Assembly (NCBI RefSeq): GCF_005871185.1
Contig: NZ_SWKN01000008.1
Coordinates: forward strand, 62,001-126,000
Length of the DNA stretch: 64,000 nucleotides
Reading direction: 5' to 3'
Source of the DNA: Limnobacter alexandrii
Lineage (GTDB): Bacteria > Pseudomonadota > Gammaproteobacteria > Burkholderiales > Burkholderiaceae_B
Made by a program: the position numbers and the translations under genes
Notes under the pieces: model-generated
What the model was told of the DNA's origin: nothing
The model's database searches: none
The model's input: only the letters and a program-made list of their open reading frames with translations
Part shown: one piece after another, positions 33,119-42,595 of the stretch
Layout of the letters: each line of letters starts with the position of its first letter
Position numbering within the stretch: the stretch's first letter is position 1

Positions 33119-33958
33119 TTGAGTACATTTGATCGCATCGGCACTTCTCGTTTTATCAAAACTGCGGCCTTGGCGCTTTCAGTCACTGTTCTGGCCGCTT
33201 GCGGATCAATTACAGGCGTCAAAGACATTCCCGAGTATCTGGATTCCGATTTTGAACATGTAGGACCACGCGAATTCATCACCAACATCGATCTGGCCCG
33301 AATCAAGCTGGGCATGTCGCCGCTTCAGGTACAAAACCGCTTGGGCATGCCCATGCTGAGCGCGAAAGATCAAGACGATCGCTGGGACTATGTATTGAAA
33401 AAAGGGCAGGGCGCTGAAGAAGAATTCGTGCCATACGCTGTGTACTTTAAAGATCAAAAAGTGGTGCGCTTGGCACCACTAACCCCACCTCCACCACCCG
33501 TGGCTGATGCAGCTGCCGAGGCACCGGCAGTGGATGCCTCTGCGGTTGCAGCACCTGAAGCCAGCGCTGGCGAAGTAATGGCACCCGAACCCAGCTTGGC
33601 TGTTGGCGCCGATGTGGGCGACGCAGCAGCAATTAATGACATGCTGAGCAACTGGGCTGCGGCTTGGTCTTCCAAAGACGTGGAAGGTTATCTGGGCTTC
33701 TACGCAGACACCTTTGAGCACGGCAAGAAGTCTCGTGCTGCTTGGGAGAATCAGCGACGTGCGCGTTTGTCCGACAAGGAAACAATTTCAGTCAGCGTGT
33801 CTGATGTGCAAATTGATGTGCAGTCCGAAGCCTTGGCCACGGTCAAGTTCAAGCAAGACTATTCATCGAATCGCTACAACGACTCGGGCACAAAAGTGCT
33901 GACCCTGTCCAAGGCCAGCGGCGCCTGGAAAATTCAAAGCGAAGAATTCCAGAAGTAA
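33119..33958 (+). CDS. lipoprotein: BamE-like domain plus C-terminal NTF2-like domain
   Basis: Predicted outer-membrane lipoprotein of 279 residues. A TTG at 33119 is preferred as start because AAGGGAG stands about seven bases upstream and the signal peptide follows at once; the longer frame upstream would put it 40 residues in. The lipobox is LAAC (residue about 29). Residues 45-105 resemble BamE/SmpA (IKLGMSPLQVQNRLGMPMLS followed by DRWDYVL), the small Bam-complex lipoprotein. An Ala/Pro-rich linker (about 125-175) leads to a SnoaL/NTF2-like domain (about 178-279). A fusion of these two is uncommon. A strong terminator follows. Confidence 0.75.
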   Translation: MSTFDRIGTSRFIKTAALALSVTVLAACGSITGVKDIPEYLDSDFEHVGPREFITNIDLARIKLGMSPLQVQNRLGMPMLSAKDQDDRWDYVLKKGQGAEEEFVPYAVYFKDQKVVRLAPLTPPPPPVADAAAEAPAVDASAVAAPEASAGEVMAPEPSLAVGADVGDAAAINDMLSNWAAAWSSKDVEGYLGFYADTFEHGKKSRAAWENQRRARLSDKETISVSVSDVQIDVQSEALATVKFKQDYSSNRYNDSGTKVLTLSKASGAWKIQSEEFQK

Positions 33959-33972
33959 TTTTTGGATCAAAG

Positions 33973-34012
33973 AAAAACCCCTTGCTGCATCAAACAGCAA
34001 GGGGTTTTTTTA
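33973..34012 (+). terminator. rho-independent terminator
   Basis: Stem ACCCCTTGCTG / CAGCAAGGGGT with a seven-base loop and a run of seven T at 34005-34011, right after the lipoprotein gene. The A-run on the left may make it work for the convergent gene as well. Confidence 0.92.
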
Positions 34013-34031
34013 TTGTGTTCACAAAGAAGAT

Positions 34032-35087
34032 TTACTGCTCGAAGATCTGGATTTTTCCGCAACCGTCCAAGCGCTCTACCAAATCGCTGCCCATCAACTT
34101 CGAGGGCGTGTAGGCACCGCCTGCCACATTCTTTTCCATCAAGATAAAGCTGGCCACAGCCAGTGATCCCATTACCGTCAGCGAATAACCGTTGGCAGTT
34201 TTTACCCGGGCAACCACTTTTTTACCTTCGGCATTGGTGGCTTCACCCCAAACATAAGCGGGCATTTTTGCGCGTTGCTCCTCATTGGGGCCTTCCACTT
34301 TCGCGGCTTGCTTTTTCAATATTCCCTGCACCAGCGACATGCCCAGAATAGGACGGGCCAGGTTGGCAGCGCGCATCATGCGTACCGATTTTGGAGAGGA
34401 GGGAATGTACACCTCGATGTTGCGAATGCCCGTGCTGTGAAATGCCGTGGACACATCGCCCCAAGGAATCGTGACCGCAAACTTGGTGCCATTGCCAAAG
34501 TTGATTTCGCGGGTGCTGTAGCCCAGGCCAACTGCCTTGATTTCACCGTCTTCACGCACCCGGCCACCCAGTTTCATGGCTTCCACAGTGGTTTTGGCGG
34601 TACCGGCTGAAAGACCGCTTCTGGAATCGAAACCCAAAGCCAGGTGTGTGGCGTCAGGCAGCATTTCATGCAGGCGGGCGGCCACGCAATCGGTTGGAAT
34701 CACATCGAAACCCACGCCGGGGCACAGCACAATTTTCTGTTTGCGTGCCTTGCCGCTGAGCGACTGGGCCAGCTCAAACACCGAAATTTCACCGGTGATG
34801 TCCAGGTAGTGCGTTTTGGTTTGCAGGCAAGCCATCATCATGGGCTCGGCGGTTTCTGAAAACGGTCCTGCACAGTGCAGCACCAGGTCTACTTCATTGA
34901 GGCCTTCCAAAACCGCGGCTTCGTCGCTCAGGGAGAAAACCCGGCTGGGCAAACTCAGCTTGTTGGCCAATGCGGTTACTGCTGCTTCGTTTCGGCCGGC
35001 CAGAATGGGGCGCATGCCGCGTTTGGCAGCTTCACGAGCAATCATTTCACCGGTGTAACCATTGGCACCGTAAATCATCCAGGGCAT
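34032..35087 (-). CDS. saccharopine dehydrogenase-like / trans-acting enoyl reductase family protein
   Basis: NAD(P)-binding oxidoreductase of 351 residues. The Rossmann motif is at the very N-terminus (IYGANGYTGEMIAREAAKRG), with NRN-type cofactor contacts in LAGRNEAAV. The family includes mycobacterial trans-acting enoyl reductases and uncharacterised saccharopine dehydrogenase-like proteins acting on acyl or lipid substrates. Conserved HCAGPF and CPGVGFDVIPTDCVA stretches are seen. It is followed downstream in the same direction by no gene before the terminator; the SRPBCC gene upstream is 53 bases away, and the two probably share a transcript. Substrate unknown. Confidence 0.82.
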   Translation of the reverse strand: MPWMIYGANGYTGEMIAREAAKRGMRPILAGRNEAAVTALANKLSLPSRVFSLSDEAAVLEGLNEVDLVLHCAGPFSETAEPMMMACLQTKTHYLDITGEISVFELAQSLSGKARKQKIVLCPGVGFDVIPTDCVAARLHEMLPDATHLALGFDSRSGLSAGTAKTTVEAMKLGGRVREDGEIKAVGLGYSTREINFGNGTKFAVTIPWGDVSTAFHSTGIRNIEVYIPSSPKSVRMMRAANLARPILGMSLVQGILKKQAAKVEGPNEEQRAKMPAYVWGEATNAEGKKVVARVKTANGYSLTVMGSLAVASFILMEKNVAGGAYTPSKLMGSDLVERLDGCGKIQIFEQ

Positions 35088-35140
35088 TGCGTCTCCTAAA
35101 GCGCGTTGGAGCCCTCAGTGGGGCTCCCATGTTGTTTTGT

Positions 35141-35605
35141 TCAAGATTCCAGTTTGGCTTTGACACGGTCAAGAAAGGTACCAACCTGCGCATCAAATTC
35201 TGACTTCACAATGCCCTCGGCAATGCCTTTCATCAGGCGTGGCACTGGCATTTCGAACTCGCCAGTGGAACGGAACGAAATTGTACATGCCTTGGGGCTG
35301 TCTTCTTTGATCACCCAGCCGCCAGACACAGTGGCATTGCCTTCACCAGGAACCGGGTTCCAGTCAATTTTGGTTTTGCCATCGTTGGTGTACTTCACGG
35401 CGTACTTCACTTGGTGAGAAATGCCAGCTGCACCAATCTTCGCCATTTCCCAGCGCCACACCGCATCACCCAGGTCAACAATTTTGTCCAGCTTGGGGAA
35501 CAGGGCCACGGTGTCCGCAACATCTGCCAACTGGTCAAATGCTTTTTTGGCACTGCAAGCCACTTTGAACGATTTTTCGATTTTCACATTCACGTTAACT
35601 GCCAT
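35141..35605 (-). CDS. SRPBCC-family (START/polyketide cyclase-like) ligand-binding protein
   Basis: Small protein of 154 residues with the SRPBCC helix-grip pattern: a first strand (VNVNVKIEKSFKVACS), two short helices (AKKAFDQLADVADTVALFPKLD), antiparallel strands, and a long C-terminal helix (VPRLMKGIAEGIVKSEFDAQVGTFLDRVKAKL). Such proteins bind hydrophobic ligands. It lies upstream of the enoyl reductase-like gene in the same direction and is divergent from fadE, so a link to lipid metabolism is plausible. Confidence 0.75.
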   Translation of the reverse strand: MAVNVNVKIEKSFKVACSAKKAFDQLADVADTVALFPKLDKIVDLGDAVWRWEMAKIGAAGISHQVKYAVKYTNDGKTKIDWNPVPGEGNATVSGGWVIKEDSPKACTISFRSTGEFEMPVPRLMKGIAEGIVKSEFDAQVGTFLDRVKAKLES

Positions 35606-35992
35606 ATGTCCCTCGCTTTTTATTGTGGATGTTGTACTGCATGGGATGAAGTGTATCGGTTAATTGGCGCGCTTGTTAGCCCGATGAGGCAACTGGGTGG
35701 CGCTTCATTGGGGGCTTGTGAATTCTGGTGAATTACAGGGTTCAACTAAAAACAGTCGTGTTGCGATGCACTTTGTTGTGAATCTTTCAAAACGCCTGCC
35801 TGTGCTTATTCTCGGGCGTTGTTCAAAAATTTCATGTTGCAATGCAATGTAAATCATTGATTTTTTTCGAATTGAGGCTCTAGAAAAGTCGCTGTTTTTT
35901 TGGTGCAATGAGGTTGACAGTTGTTCACTGAAAGCGCATGTTACGCCTAAGTAACTTAGAAGTAACTTTGATGACATTCAAGGGGTATAACC
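35606..35992. promoter_or_regulatory. 387-base divergent regulatory region upstream of fadE
   Basis: No convincing gene. A possible -35 hexamer TTGACA stands at 35914-35919, with a weak -10 (CATGTT) 17 bases on. AAGGGG at 35980-35985 is the fadE ribosome site. Long T-rich stretches occupy 35860-35905. No operator was recognised. Confidence 0.4.
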
Positions 35993-38488
35993 ATGTCAAA
36001 TTCACTTTTCGCCGTTTTTTCAGCCATTGTGCTGATCGGCCTCATCTACAGCGGTGCAAACCTGCTGACCTTCACCGCCGCCATTGGTGCTGCAGCTTTG
36101 GGCTTCTATGCTCTGGGCGGCCTGGGTGAACTGGGTCTGATTGTGTTTGCCGCAATTTACCTGCCCATCGCAGTGGTGCTGAATGTGCCTGGCCTGCGCC
36201 GTGGCGTGCTGACCGCACCAATTTTCAAGGCCTTCAGCAAGGCGCTGCCCGCCATGAGCCCAACCGAGAAGGATGCGCTGGAAGCAGGCGACACTTGGTG
36301 GGAAGCTGAAATGTTTGGCGGCAAGCCAGATTGGTCCAAGCTGATGAACGTGAAGTACACCGAGCTGACAGCCGATGAAAAGTCGTATCTCGAAAACGAG
36401 ACCGAAGAGCTGTGCAAAATGCTCGACGACTGGAAAATTACATTCGAGTTGAAAGACCTGCCACAAGAAGTGTGGGACTTCATGGGCAAGAAGAAATTCT
36501 TCGCCATGCTGATCGCCAAGGAACACGGCGGCTTGGGTTTCTCCCCCTATGCACAAAGCTGTGTGGTCGCGAAAATTGCAACCCGCTCTTTGACTGCATC
36601 CGTTACCGTGATGGTTCCAAACTCCCTGGGCCCAGGCGAGTTGATCATGCACTACGGCACGCAAGAGCAGAAAGACTACTGGCTGCCACGTTTGGTGGAC
36701 GGTCGTGAAATTCCATGTTTTGGTTTGACCGGCCCTGAAGTGGGTTCTGATGCCTCTGCAATTCCAGACACCGGCGTGGTTGTAAAGCGCGTGGTAAATG
36801 GCAAAGAAGAACTGGGCATTGTGCTGAACTTCAGCAAGCGCTACATCACCTTGGCACCTGTGGCCACTGTGGTTGGCTTGGCCTTTAAACTGAAAGACCC
36901 CGATGGTTTGCTGGGCGACAAAAACAAGGTGGATTACGGCATTACCTGTGCCTTGCTGCCAGCCGACACACCCAATGTACAAATTGGTCGCCGCCATTTC
37001 CCCGGCGCGGTGTTCATGAATGGTCCAATCATTGGCCACGATGTGTATGTTCCCTTGACCTCCATCATTGGTGGCCGTGAAATGGCCGGCAAGGGTTGGA
37101 GAATGCTGGTTGAGTGTTTGTCAGCAGGCCGTGGCATTTCCTTGCCAGCCCTGTCTGCCGCTTCTGGTTGGGGCATGTACCTGGCCACTGGCGCGTATGC
37201 ACGCATTCGTCGCCAGTTCAAAATGCCAATTGGCCGTTTTGAAGGCGTTCAGGAAGCAACCGGTAAAATCGGTGGCCTTACCTACAAACTGGAAGCATCA
37301 CGCGTGTTGACTGCAACTGCGTGTGCCGAATGTGCACCTTCAGTGGTCACCGCAATGATGAAGTACCACATGACCGAAATGATGCGCGAAATCATCCTGC
37401 GCTCCATGGACGTTCATGGTGGTCGCACTGTCATTCTTGGCCCACGCAACTACCTGGGTCAGGCCTACCAGGCCATGCCAGTGGCTATTACGGTTGAAGG
37501 CGCGAACATCATGACGCGTAACCTGATCGTGTTCGGTCAGGGTGCAATTCGTTGCCATCCTTGGGTGCTGAAAGAAATGCAAGCTGCCCAAAACCCCAAC
37601 AAAGAAGAAGGTCTGCGCGATTTCGACACTGCATTCTTTGGTCACTTGGGTCATATTTTCAACCGCGCCATGCGTGCCCTGGTGTTGGGCTTGACTGGTA
37701 ACCGCTTGGCGAAAAGCCCCGTAAGCGGCCCCATGGCCGACTATGCAAAAGCGATTGAGCGCCGCTCTGCCGCCCTGGCATTCACAGCCGACGTGGCCAT
37801 GGGTGTACTGGGCGGTGAACTGAAGCGCCGCGAGCGTTTGTCTGCCCGTTTGGGTGACGTGCTAAGCCACCTGTACATGGCCACAGCGGTGTTGAAGTAC
37901 TTTGAAACCAACGGTCGTTTGGCCGATGAGCTGCCACACGCACAGTGGGCGATTGAAGATTCATTGTTCGAAATCGACAAGGCCTTTACCGAGTTCAACC
38001 GCAACTTCCCCAATAAGGCCATTGGCAAGCTGCTGAATTTCGTGGCTTACCCATTGGGCATGGGCAAAACCAAAGGCCCAAGCGACAAGGTAAATGCCGA
38101 AGTGGCAGAACTGCTGATGACTCGCAATGCGTTTGCCAACCGCTTGCTCGACAAAGTGTTCGTGGGTGAAGGTTTGTCCGACCCAACAGGTCGCATTCTG
38201 GAAGCTGCTGACAAGTTGTTGTCCATCGAGCCTGGTTACAGCAACTTCCTGAAAGCCGTGTCTTCAGGCAAGGTGGTGGGTGAAGGTCTGGAAGCCCAGT
38301 TGAAAGACGCTGTGGCCAAAAACCTGATCAGCCCCGACCTGGCCCAAGGCATTCGCGAATACGAGCCAATTCGTTTCGACGCGATCTTGACCGACGACTT
38401 CAGCAAAGACTATTTGCGCACCAATGGTGAAATTCCTGACGAGATCATTGAAGCCAAGCCAGTCACTGAGTACAAGGCAGCTGCTTGA
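35993..38488 (+). CDS. fadE: acyl-CoA dehydrogenase FadE
   Basis: Large acyl-CoA dehydrogenase of 831 residues, the FadE type that starts fatty acid beta-oxidation by forming the trans-2-enoyl-CoA. Two N-terminal membrane segments (about 5-60) are followed by the dehydrogenase fold; diagnostic sequences are CFGLTGPEVGSDA (substrate and FAD contact), HGGLGFSPYAQS, and MDVHGGRTVILGPRNYL. The C-terminal extension of about 250 residues, characteristic for FadE rather than short-chain dehydrogenases, is present. Length agrees with E. coli FadE (814). A terminator follows 50 bases after the stop. Confidence 0.93.
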   Translation: MSNSLFAVFSAIVLIGLIYSGANLLTFTAAIGAAALGFYALGGLGELGLIVFAAIYLPIAVVLNVPGLRRGVLTAPIFKAFSKALPAMSPTEKDALEAGDTWWEAEMFGGKPDWSKLMNVKYTELTADEKSYLENETEELCKMLDDWKITFELKDLPQEVWDFMGKKKFFAMLIAKEHGGLGFSPYAQSCVVAKIATRSLTASVTVMVPNSLGPGELIMHYGTQEQKDYWLPRLVDGREIPCFGLTGPEVGSDASAIPDTGVVVKRVVNGKEELGIVLNFSKRYITLAPVATVVGLAFKLKDPDGLLGDKNKVDYGITCALLPADTPNVQIGRRHFPGAVFMNGPIIGHDVYVPLTSIIGGREMAGKGWRMLVECLSAGRGISLPALSAASGWGMYLATGAYARIRRQFKMPIGRFEGVQEATGKIGGLTYKLEASRVLTATACAECAPSVVTAMMKYHMTEMMREIILRSMDVHGGRTVILGPRNYLGQAYQAMPVAITVEGANIMTRNLIVFGQGAIRCHPWVLKEMQAAQNPNKEEGLRDFDTAFFGHLGHIFNRAMRALVLGLTGNRLAKSPVSGPMADYAKAIERRSAALAFTADVAMGVLGGELKRRERLSARLGDVLSHLYMATAVLKYFETNGRLADELPHAQWAIEDSLFEIDKAFTEFNRNFPNKAIGKLLNFVAYPLGMGKTKGPSDKVNAEVAELLMTRNAFANRLLDKVFVGEGLSDPTGRILEAADKLLSIEPGYSNFLKAVSSGKVVGEGLEAQLKDAVAKNLISPDLAQGIREYEPIRFDAILTDDFSKDYLRTNGEIPDEIIEAKPVTEYKAAA

Positions 38489-38537
38489 TTTTAAAGGGCA
38501 AGTTTTTCGGGACAATTTTGTTGTAGCGAAAACATCG

Positions 38538-38567
38538 AAAGGCCTCGCGAAAGCGGGGCCTTTTTTG
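38538..38567 (+). terminator. rho-independent terminator after fadE
   Basis: Stem AAAGGCCTCGC / GCGGGGCCTTT with GAAA loop and six T. It precedes the MFS gene start, so that gene needs its own promoter or read-through. Confidence 0.9.
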
Positions 38568-38603
38568 TTACTCGTTCAGAATTTTTTGCGCTATGCTGAA
38601 TGC

Positions 38604-40403
38604 ATGGCAATTGAATTGATTCGTGACAATCGCTTTGGTGCATTTTTCTGGACGCAGTTTCTCGGCGCGTTCAACGACAACCTTTTGAAGTTCGCGGTTA
38701 CGCTGGCAGTTACCTACAACGACGCGCTTCGCGGCAGTTTTTCTCCAGGCCTGCTGATCAATTTAATTGCGGCGCTGTTCATTCTTCCCTTTGTTATTTT
38801 CTCAGCCACCAGTGGTCAACTTGCCGACAAATTCGACAAAACCAAAGTGATGCGTTTGGCCAAGTGGCTGGAACCACCCATCGTGCTGATTACCGCAGCC
38901 GGCTTTCTGCTGAATTCGGTTGAATTGCTGATACTCGGCGTGTTTTTGCTGGGCACACAGTCTGCATTTTTTGGCCCTGCGAAGTACGCTTACTTGCCCG
39001 AACAACTGAAATCCAGCGAACTGGTCATGGGCAATGCCTTGGTTGAATCTGCAACCTTCATGGCGATTTTGCTGGGCACAATTGCCGCCGGTAGTTTGAT
39101 GAGCCAGGAGGCTGGCAATGTTGCGGTTTACATCGTGTGCGGGTTTGGTTTTCTGGTGGCCTTGTTGGGCGTGTATCAAGCGCGGCGCATGCCACTGACC
39201 CCCTCGCATTCACCCGATTTGAAAGTGAACTGGAACCTGTTCACAGAAACCTGGCGCAACGTGAGCTTTGCGACCAATTTGCCGAAAGTTTGGCCCGCTT
39301 TGTTGGGCATTTCATGGCTTTGGTTTGTGGGCGCAACCTACTTAACCCAGTTCCCGCTGTTGTCAAAAACCCTGCTCAATGCCAGCCCGGGTGTGGCCAC
39401 TGTGCTGTTGTTTGCATTCACCGTCGGTTTGGGTATTGGGGCGTTTTTGTGCGAGAAATGGTCGCGCAAGCGCATTGAAATGGGCTTGGTGTTGTGGGGC
39501 CTGGCCGTGATGATTGTGGCCGGTGGCCTGTTGCACTGGGTGTTGGTGGCTTATCAAACCAATCCCGATCAACAAACCGTGGTCGATTTCTTCAGTCAAC
39601 TGAGTAACCTCGCGGTACTTGGTCTTTTTGTGCTCATCAGCATCGGCGTGGGTTTGTACAGCGTGCCCCTGTACGCCACCATGCAGGCTTTTGCGCCCAA
39701 GGAAAGCCGCTCGCGGGTGGTGTCAGCCAACAACATCATCAACTCATTTTTCATGGTGGTGTCTGCTGGCTTCGCCATTGCCATTTTGCTGGCCATGAAA
39801 GGCGAAGTGCTTTGGGTGTTCACTGCGGTCACTGCCATCAATGTGGTGGTTTTGGGCCTGTGGCTGTTCAAGCAGCCTTACGTGGTACTGCGCGCCCAGT
39901 TGCTTTTGAAGGTGCCGGGCAAACACCTGCCCCGCATTGAAAACATGGATCATCTTGGCGATTCGGGCGGCAACCTGATTGTGTTCCCAACCTTGCTTCA
40001 TGAAAATTATTCGCAACGCATGGCCGGTTTGCCCATCGAGATGACGGTTGTTCTCTCTGGCCGCCTGAAGCAATCCCGGTTTGTGAACCGATTGCGCAAA
40101 CATGGCTTTGTGCTCGAGTTCAGCAAACTGTCTGAAATGGACACCCAAAAGGAATTGATCAAGGCAATTGCGTCACACATACAGCAAGGCAAGTCGATTG
40201 CCATCGACAAGCCCATGTTCGAGTTGTTGCGCAAACAGTACCGCCTGGATGACATGCCCGGCGTATTGGCCAAAAAAGGTGTGGTGATGAATGTGCTGGA
40301 GTTTCTGGAAGAGCAGACACAACAAAAATTTGAAAAACGTGCAATTTCTCAAACAGTCTGGCGTCTAAATAAAAGGGAAGCTTTAACCGCTTCAGGGGTG
40401 TAA
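38604..40403 (+). CDS. LplT-like MFS transporter with C-terminal cytoplasmic extension
   Basis: Inner-membrane protein of 599 residues. The ATG at 38604 gives the typical N-terminus (ELIRDNRFGAFFWTQFLGAFNDN), which matches lysophospholipid transporter LplT and the MFS part of Aas-type fusions; the longer frame upstream would cross the fadE terminator. About twelve membrane segments fill residues 12-430. LplT is about 400 residues; here a further 170 soluble residues follow (LPRIENMDHLGDSGGNLIVF onward), without the HX4D motif of an acyltransferase. Likely role is flipping or import of lysophospholipids; the extension's role is unknown. Confidence 0.8.
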   Translation: MAIELIRDNRFGAFFWTQFLGAFNDNLLKFAVTLAVTYNDALRGSFSPGLLINLIAALFILPFVIFSATSGQLADKFDKTKVMRLAKWLEPPIVLITAAGFLLNSVELLILGVFLLGTQSAFFGPAKYAYLPEQLKSSELVMGNALVESATFMAILLGTIAAGSLMSQEAGNVAVYIVCGFGFLVALLGVYQARRMPLTPSHSPDLKVNWNLFTETWRNVSFATNLPKVWPALLGISWLWFVGATYLTQFPLLSKTLLNASPGVATVLLFAFTVGLGIGAFLCEKWSRKRIEMGLVLWGLAVMIVAGGLLHWVLVAYQTNPDQQTVVDFFSQLSNLAVLGLFVLISIGVGLYSVPLYATMQAFAPKESRSRVVSANNIINSFFMVVSAGFAIAILLAMKGEVLWVFTAVTAINVVVLGLWLFKQPYVVLRAQLLLKVPGKHLPRIENMDHLGDSGGNLIVFPTLLHENYSQRMAGLPIEMTVVLSGRLKQSRFVNRLRKHGFVLEFSKLSEMDTQKELIKAIASHIQQGKSIAIDKPMFELLRKQYRLDDMPGVLAKKGVVMNVLEFLEEQTQQKFEKRAISQTVWRLNKREALTASGV

Positions 40404-40494
40404 TACCCCACTTGATAGGGAGATAGTGGTAACAGCACAGTTAACCAGAAAGTGTTGCAAGCACCAAAACAGCACAAAAATGTAAACAAACAAG

Positions 40495-40512
40495 CTGGCC
40501 TGTTTTTTGCAA
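40495..40512 (+). promoter_or_regulatory. sigma-54-type promoter upstream of prkA
   Basis: CTGGCCTGTTTTTTGCAA has GG (40497-40498) and GC (40509-40510) separated by exactly ten bases, and agrees with the consensus TGGCAC-N5-TTGCA at most positions. It lies about 92 bases before the prkA start. The E. coli homologue yeaGH is known to be induced through NtrC and sigma-54. No enhancer site was identified. Confidence 0.6.
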
Positions 40513-40602
40513 CTTTTTCGAGAGATGAAATTGATTGTTTTGGGCGCGAAATAGGTTCACGGCCGAAACAAAAGGCAAAGAAGCGTTGTGCAGGAGGACA
40601 TC

Positions 40603-42567
40603 ATGAACACAGAGCTTGAACCGCGTGATTTAAATTCCAGCGATTCTGACATTTTCGGTCAGTTTCAGTCTCGTTTTGCAGCGTTGCAGCAAACCGAGAT
40701 GAGTCTCGAAGAGTACCTCGACCTGTGCAAAGTCGACCCGCTCACCTACGCCAGCGCTGCCGAACGCATGCTGCACGCCATCGGCGAGCCCGAAGTTATC
40801 AACACCCGCCACGATCCGCGCTTGTCCCGAATTTTCGCCAACCGCGTGGTGCGCCGTTACCCCTCGTTCAAAGAGTTCTACGGCATGGAAGAGGTGATTG
40901 AAAACATCGTTGCCTATTTCCGCCACGCCGCGCAGGGTCTTGAAGAGCGCAAACAGGTACTTTACCTGCTAGGCCCCGTGGGCAGTGCCAAGTCTTCACT
41001 GGCTGAACGCCTGAAAGCCTTGATGGAGCAACAGCCCATTTATGCACTCAAAGGTTCGCCCATCAACGAATCGCCACTGGGCCTGTTTGACCCTGCCCAA
41101 TTTGGTGCCTCGCTCGAGGACAAATATGGCATTCCGCGCCGCTACCTCACCGGCATTGCCAGCCCATGGGCCACAAAGCGCTTGGCCGAGTTCGGCGGTG
41201 ACCTGCGCAAATTCCGCGTGGTTCGCTTGATGCCTTCCACCTTGAATCAAATTGCGATTGCCAAAACTGAACCTGGCGACGAAAACAACCAGGACATTTC
41301 AGCCTTGGTGGGCAAGGTCGACATTCGCATGTTGAACCAGTTCAGCCAGGACGATCCCGATGCTTACAGCTTCAGTGGCGGCCTGTGCCTGGCCAACCAG
41401 GGCTTGCTTGAGTTCGTGGAAATGTTCAAGGCACCGATCAAAATGCTGCACCCCTTGCTGACAGCCACGCAAGAACGCAACTTCAAAGGCACGGAAGGCT
41501 TCGGCTCCATTCCCTTTGACGGCATAATTTTGGCGCACAGCAACGAATCGGAATGGCAACAGTTCCGCAACAACAAAACCAACGAGGCGTTTCTGGACCG
41601 CGTTTACATCGTGAAGGTGCCTTACTGCCTGCGCGTGTCCGAAGAGGTCAAGATTTACGAAAAGTTGCTTGAGCATTCTTCCCTGAACAAGGCACCGTGC
41701 GCACCCGGAACACTCAACATGATGGCGCAGTTCAGTGTGTTGACCCGCCTGAAAGAGCCTGCCAACAGCAACCTGTTCAGCAAAATGCGCGTGTACGACG
41801 GTGAAAACCTGAAAGACGTGGACCCCCATGCCAAGCCCATTCAGGAGTACCGTGACCAGTCCGGGCCCGACGAGGGCATGAATGGATCGTCTACTCGCTG
41901 GGCTTACAAAGTGTTGTCCAAAGTGTTCAACTTTGACCACCATGAAGTGGCCGCCAACCCCGTACATTTGCTGTATGTGCTTGAGCAGCAGGTGATTAAA
42001 GACAACCTGCCCGAGGAACAAACCCGCAAGTACCTTGATTTCATCAAGAGTTACCTGACACCCAAGTACGCCGAGTTCGTGGCCAAGGAAATTCAAACCG
42101 CCTACCTCGAAAGCTACAGCGAATACGGGCAAAACCTGTTCGAGCGGTATATTCAGTTTGCGGATAAGTGGATTCAGAATGAAGAATTCCGCGACCCGGC
42201 CACTGGGCAAATTTTCGATCGCGACTCACTGAACGAAGAACTGAACCGCATTGAAAAGCCTGCGGGTATTGCCAACCCCAAAGACTTCCGCAATGAGGTA
42301 GTCAACTTTGTGTTGCGTGCACAGGCCAGCAATTCCGGCACCATGCCGGCATGGACCAGCTACGAGAAGTTGCGTGAAGTGATCGAGCGAAGCATGTTCT
42401 CGAAAACTGAAGACCTGCTGCCCGTGATTTCTTTCGATCACAAAGGTTCGAAAGAAAGTCAGGAAAAGCACGACAACTTTGTGGACCGCATGGTGGCCAA
42501 GGGTTACACCGAGAAACAGGTTCGTTTGTTGGTGGAATGGCATTTGCGCGTGAAAAAGGCGTCTTGA
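40603..42567 (+). CDS. prkA: PrkA-family serine protein kinase (YeaG)
   Basis: Cytoplasmic AAA+/kinase protein of 654 residues, homologue of E. coli YeaG and Bacillus PrkA, involved in adaptation to sustained nitrogen or stress starvation. The ATG at 40603, seven bases after AGGAGG, is chosen over an upstream GTG. The nucleotide-binding loop is LLGPVGSAKSSLAERL (about residues 128-143). The PrkA C-terminal kinase-like domain is about 430-654. It leads the conserved operon prkA-yeaH-spoVR; spacing to yeaH is 28 bases. Confidence 0.95.
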   Translation: MNTELEPRDLNSSDSDIFGQFQSRFAALQQTEMSLEEYLDLCKVDPLTYASAAERMLHAIGEPEVINTRHDPRLSRIFANRVVRRYPSFKEFYGMEEVIENIVAYFRHAAQGLEERKQVLYLLGPVGSAKSSLAERLKALMEQQPIYALKGSPINESPLGLFDPAQFGASLEDKYGIPRRYLTGIASPWATKRLAEFGGDLRKFRVVRLMPSTLNQIAIAKTEPGDENNQDISALVGKVDIRMLNQFSQDDPDAYSFSGGLCLANQGLLEFVEMFKAPIKMLHPLLTATQERNFKGTEGFGSIPFDGIILAHSNESEWQQFRNNKTNEAFLDRVYIVKVPYCLRVSEEVKIYEKLLEHSSLNKAPCAPGTLNMMAQFSVLTRLKEPANSNLFSKMRVYDGENLKDVDPHAKPIQEYRDQSGPDEGMNGSSTRWAYKVLSKVFNFDHHEVAANPVHLLYVLEQQVIKDNLPEEQTRKYLDFIKSYLTPKYAEFVAKEIQTAYLESYSEYGQNLFERYIQFADKWIQNEEFRDPATGQIFDRDSLNEELNRIEKPAGIANPKDFRNEVVNFVLRAQASNSGTMPAWTSYEKLREVIERSMFSKTEDLLPVISFDHKGSKESQEKHDNFVDRMVAKGYTEKQVRLLVEWHLRVKKAS

Positions 42568-42595
42568 TCACGCAATACGCATAGAGGAGTTTGCC

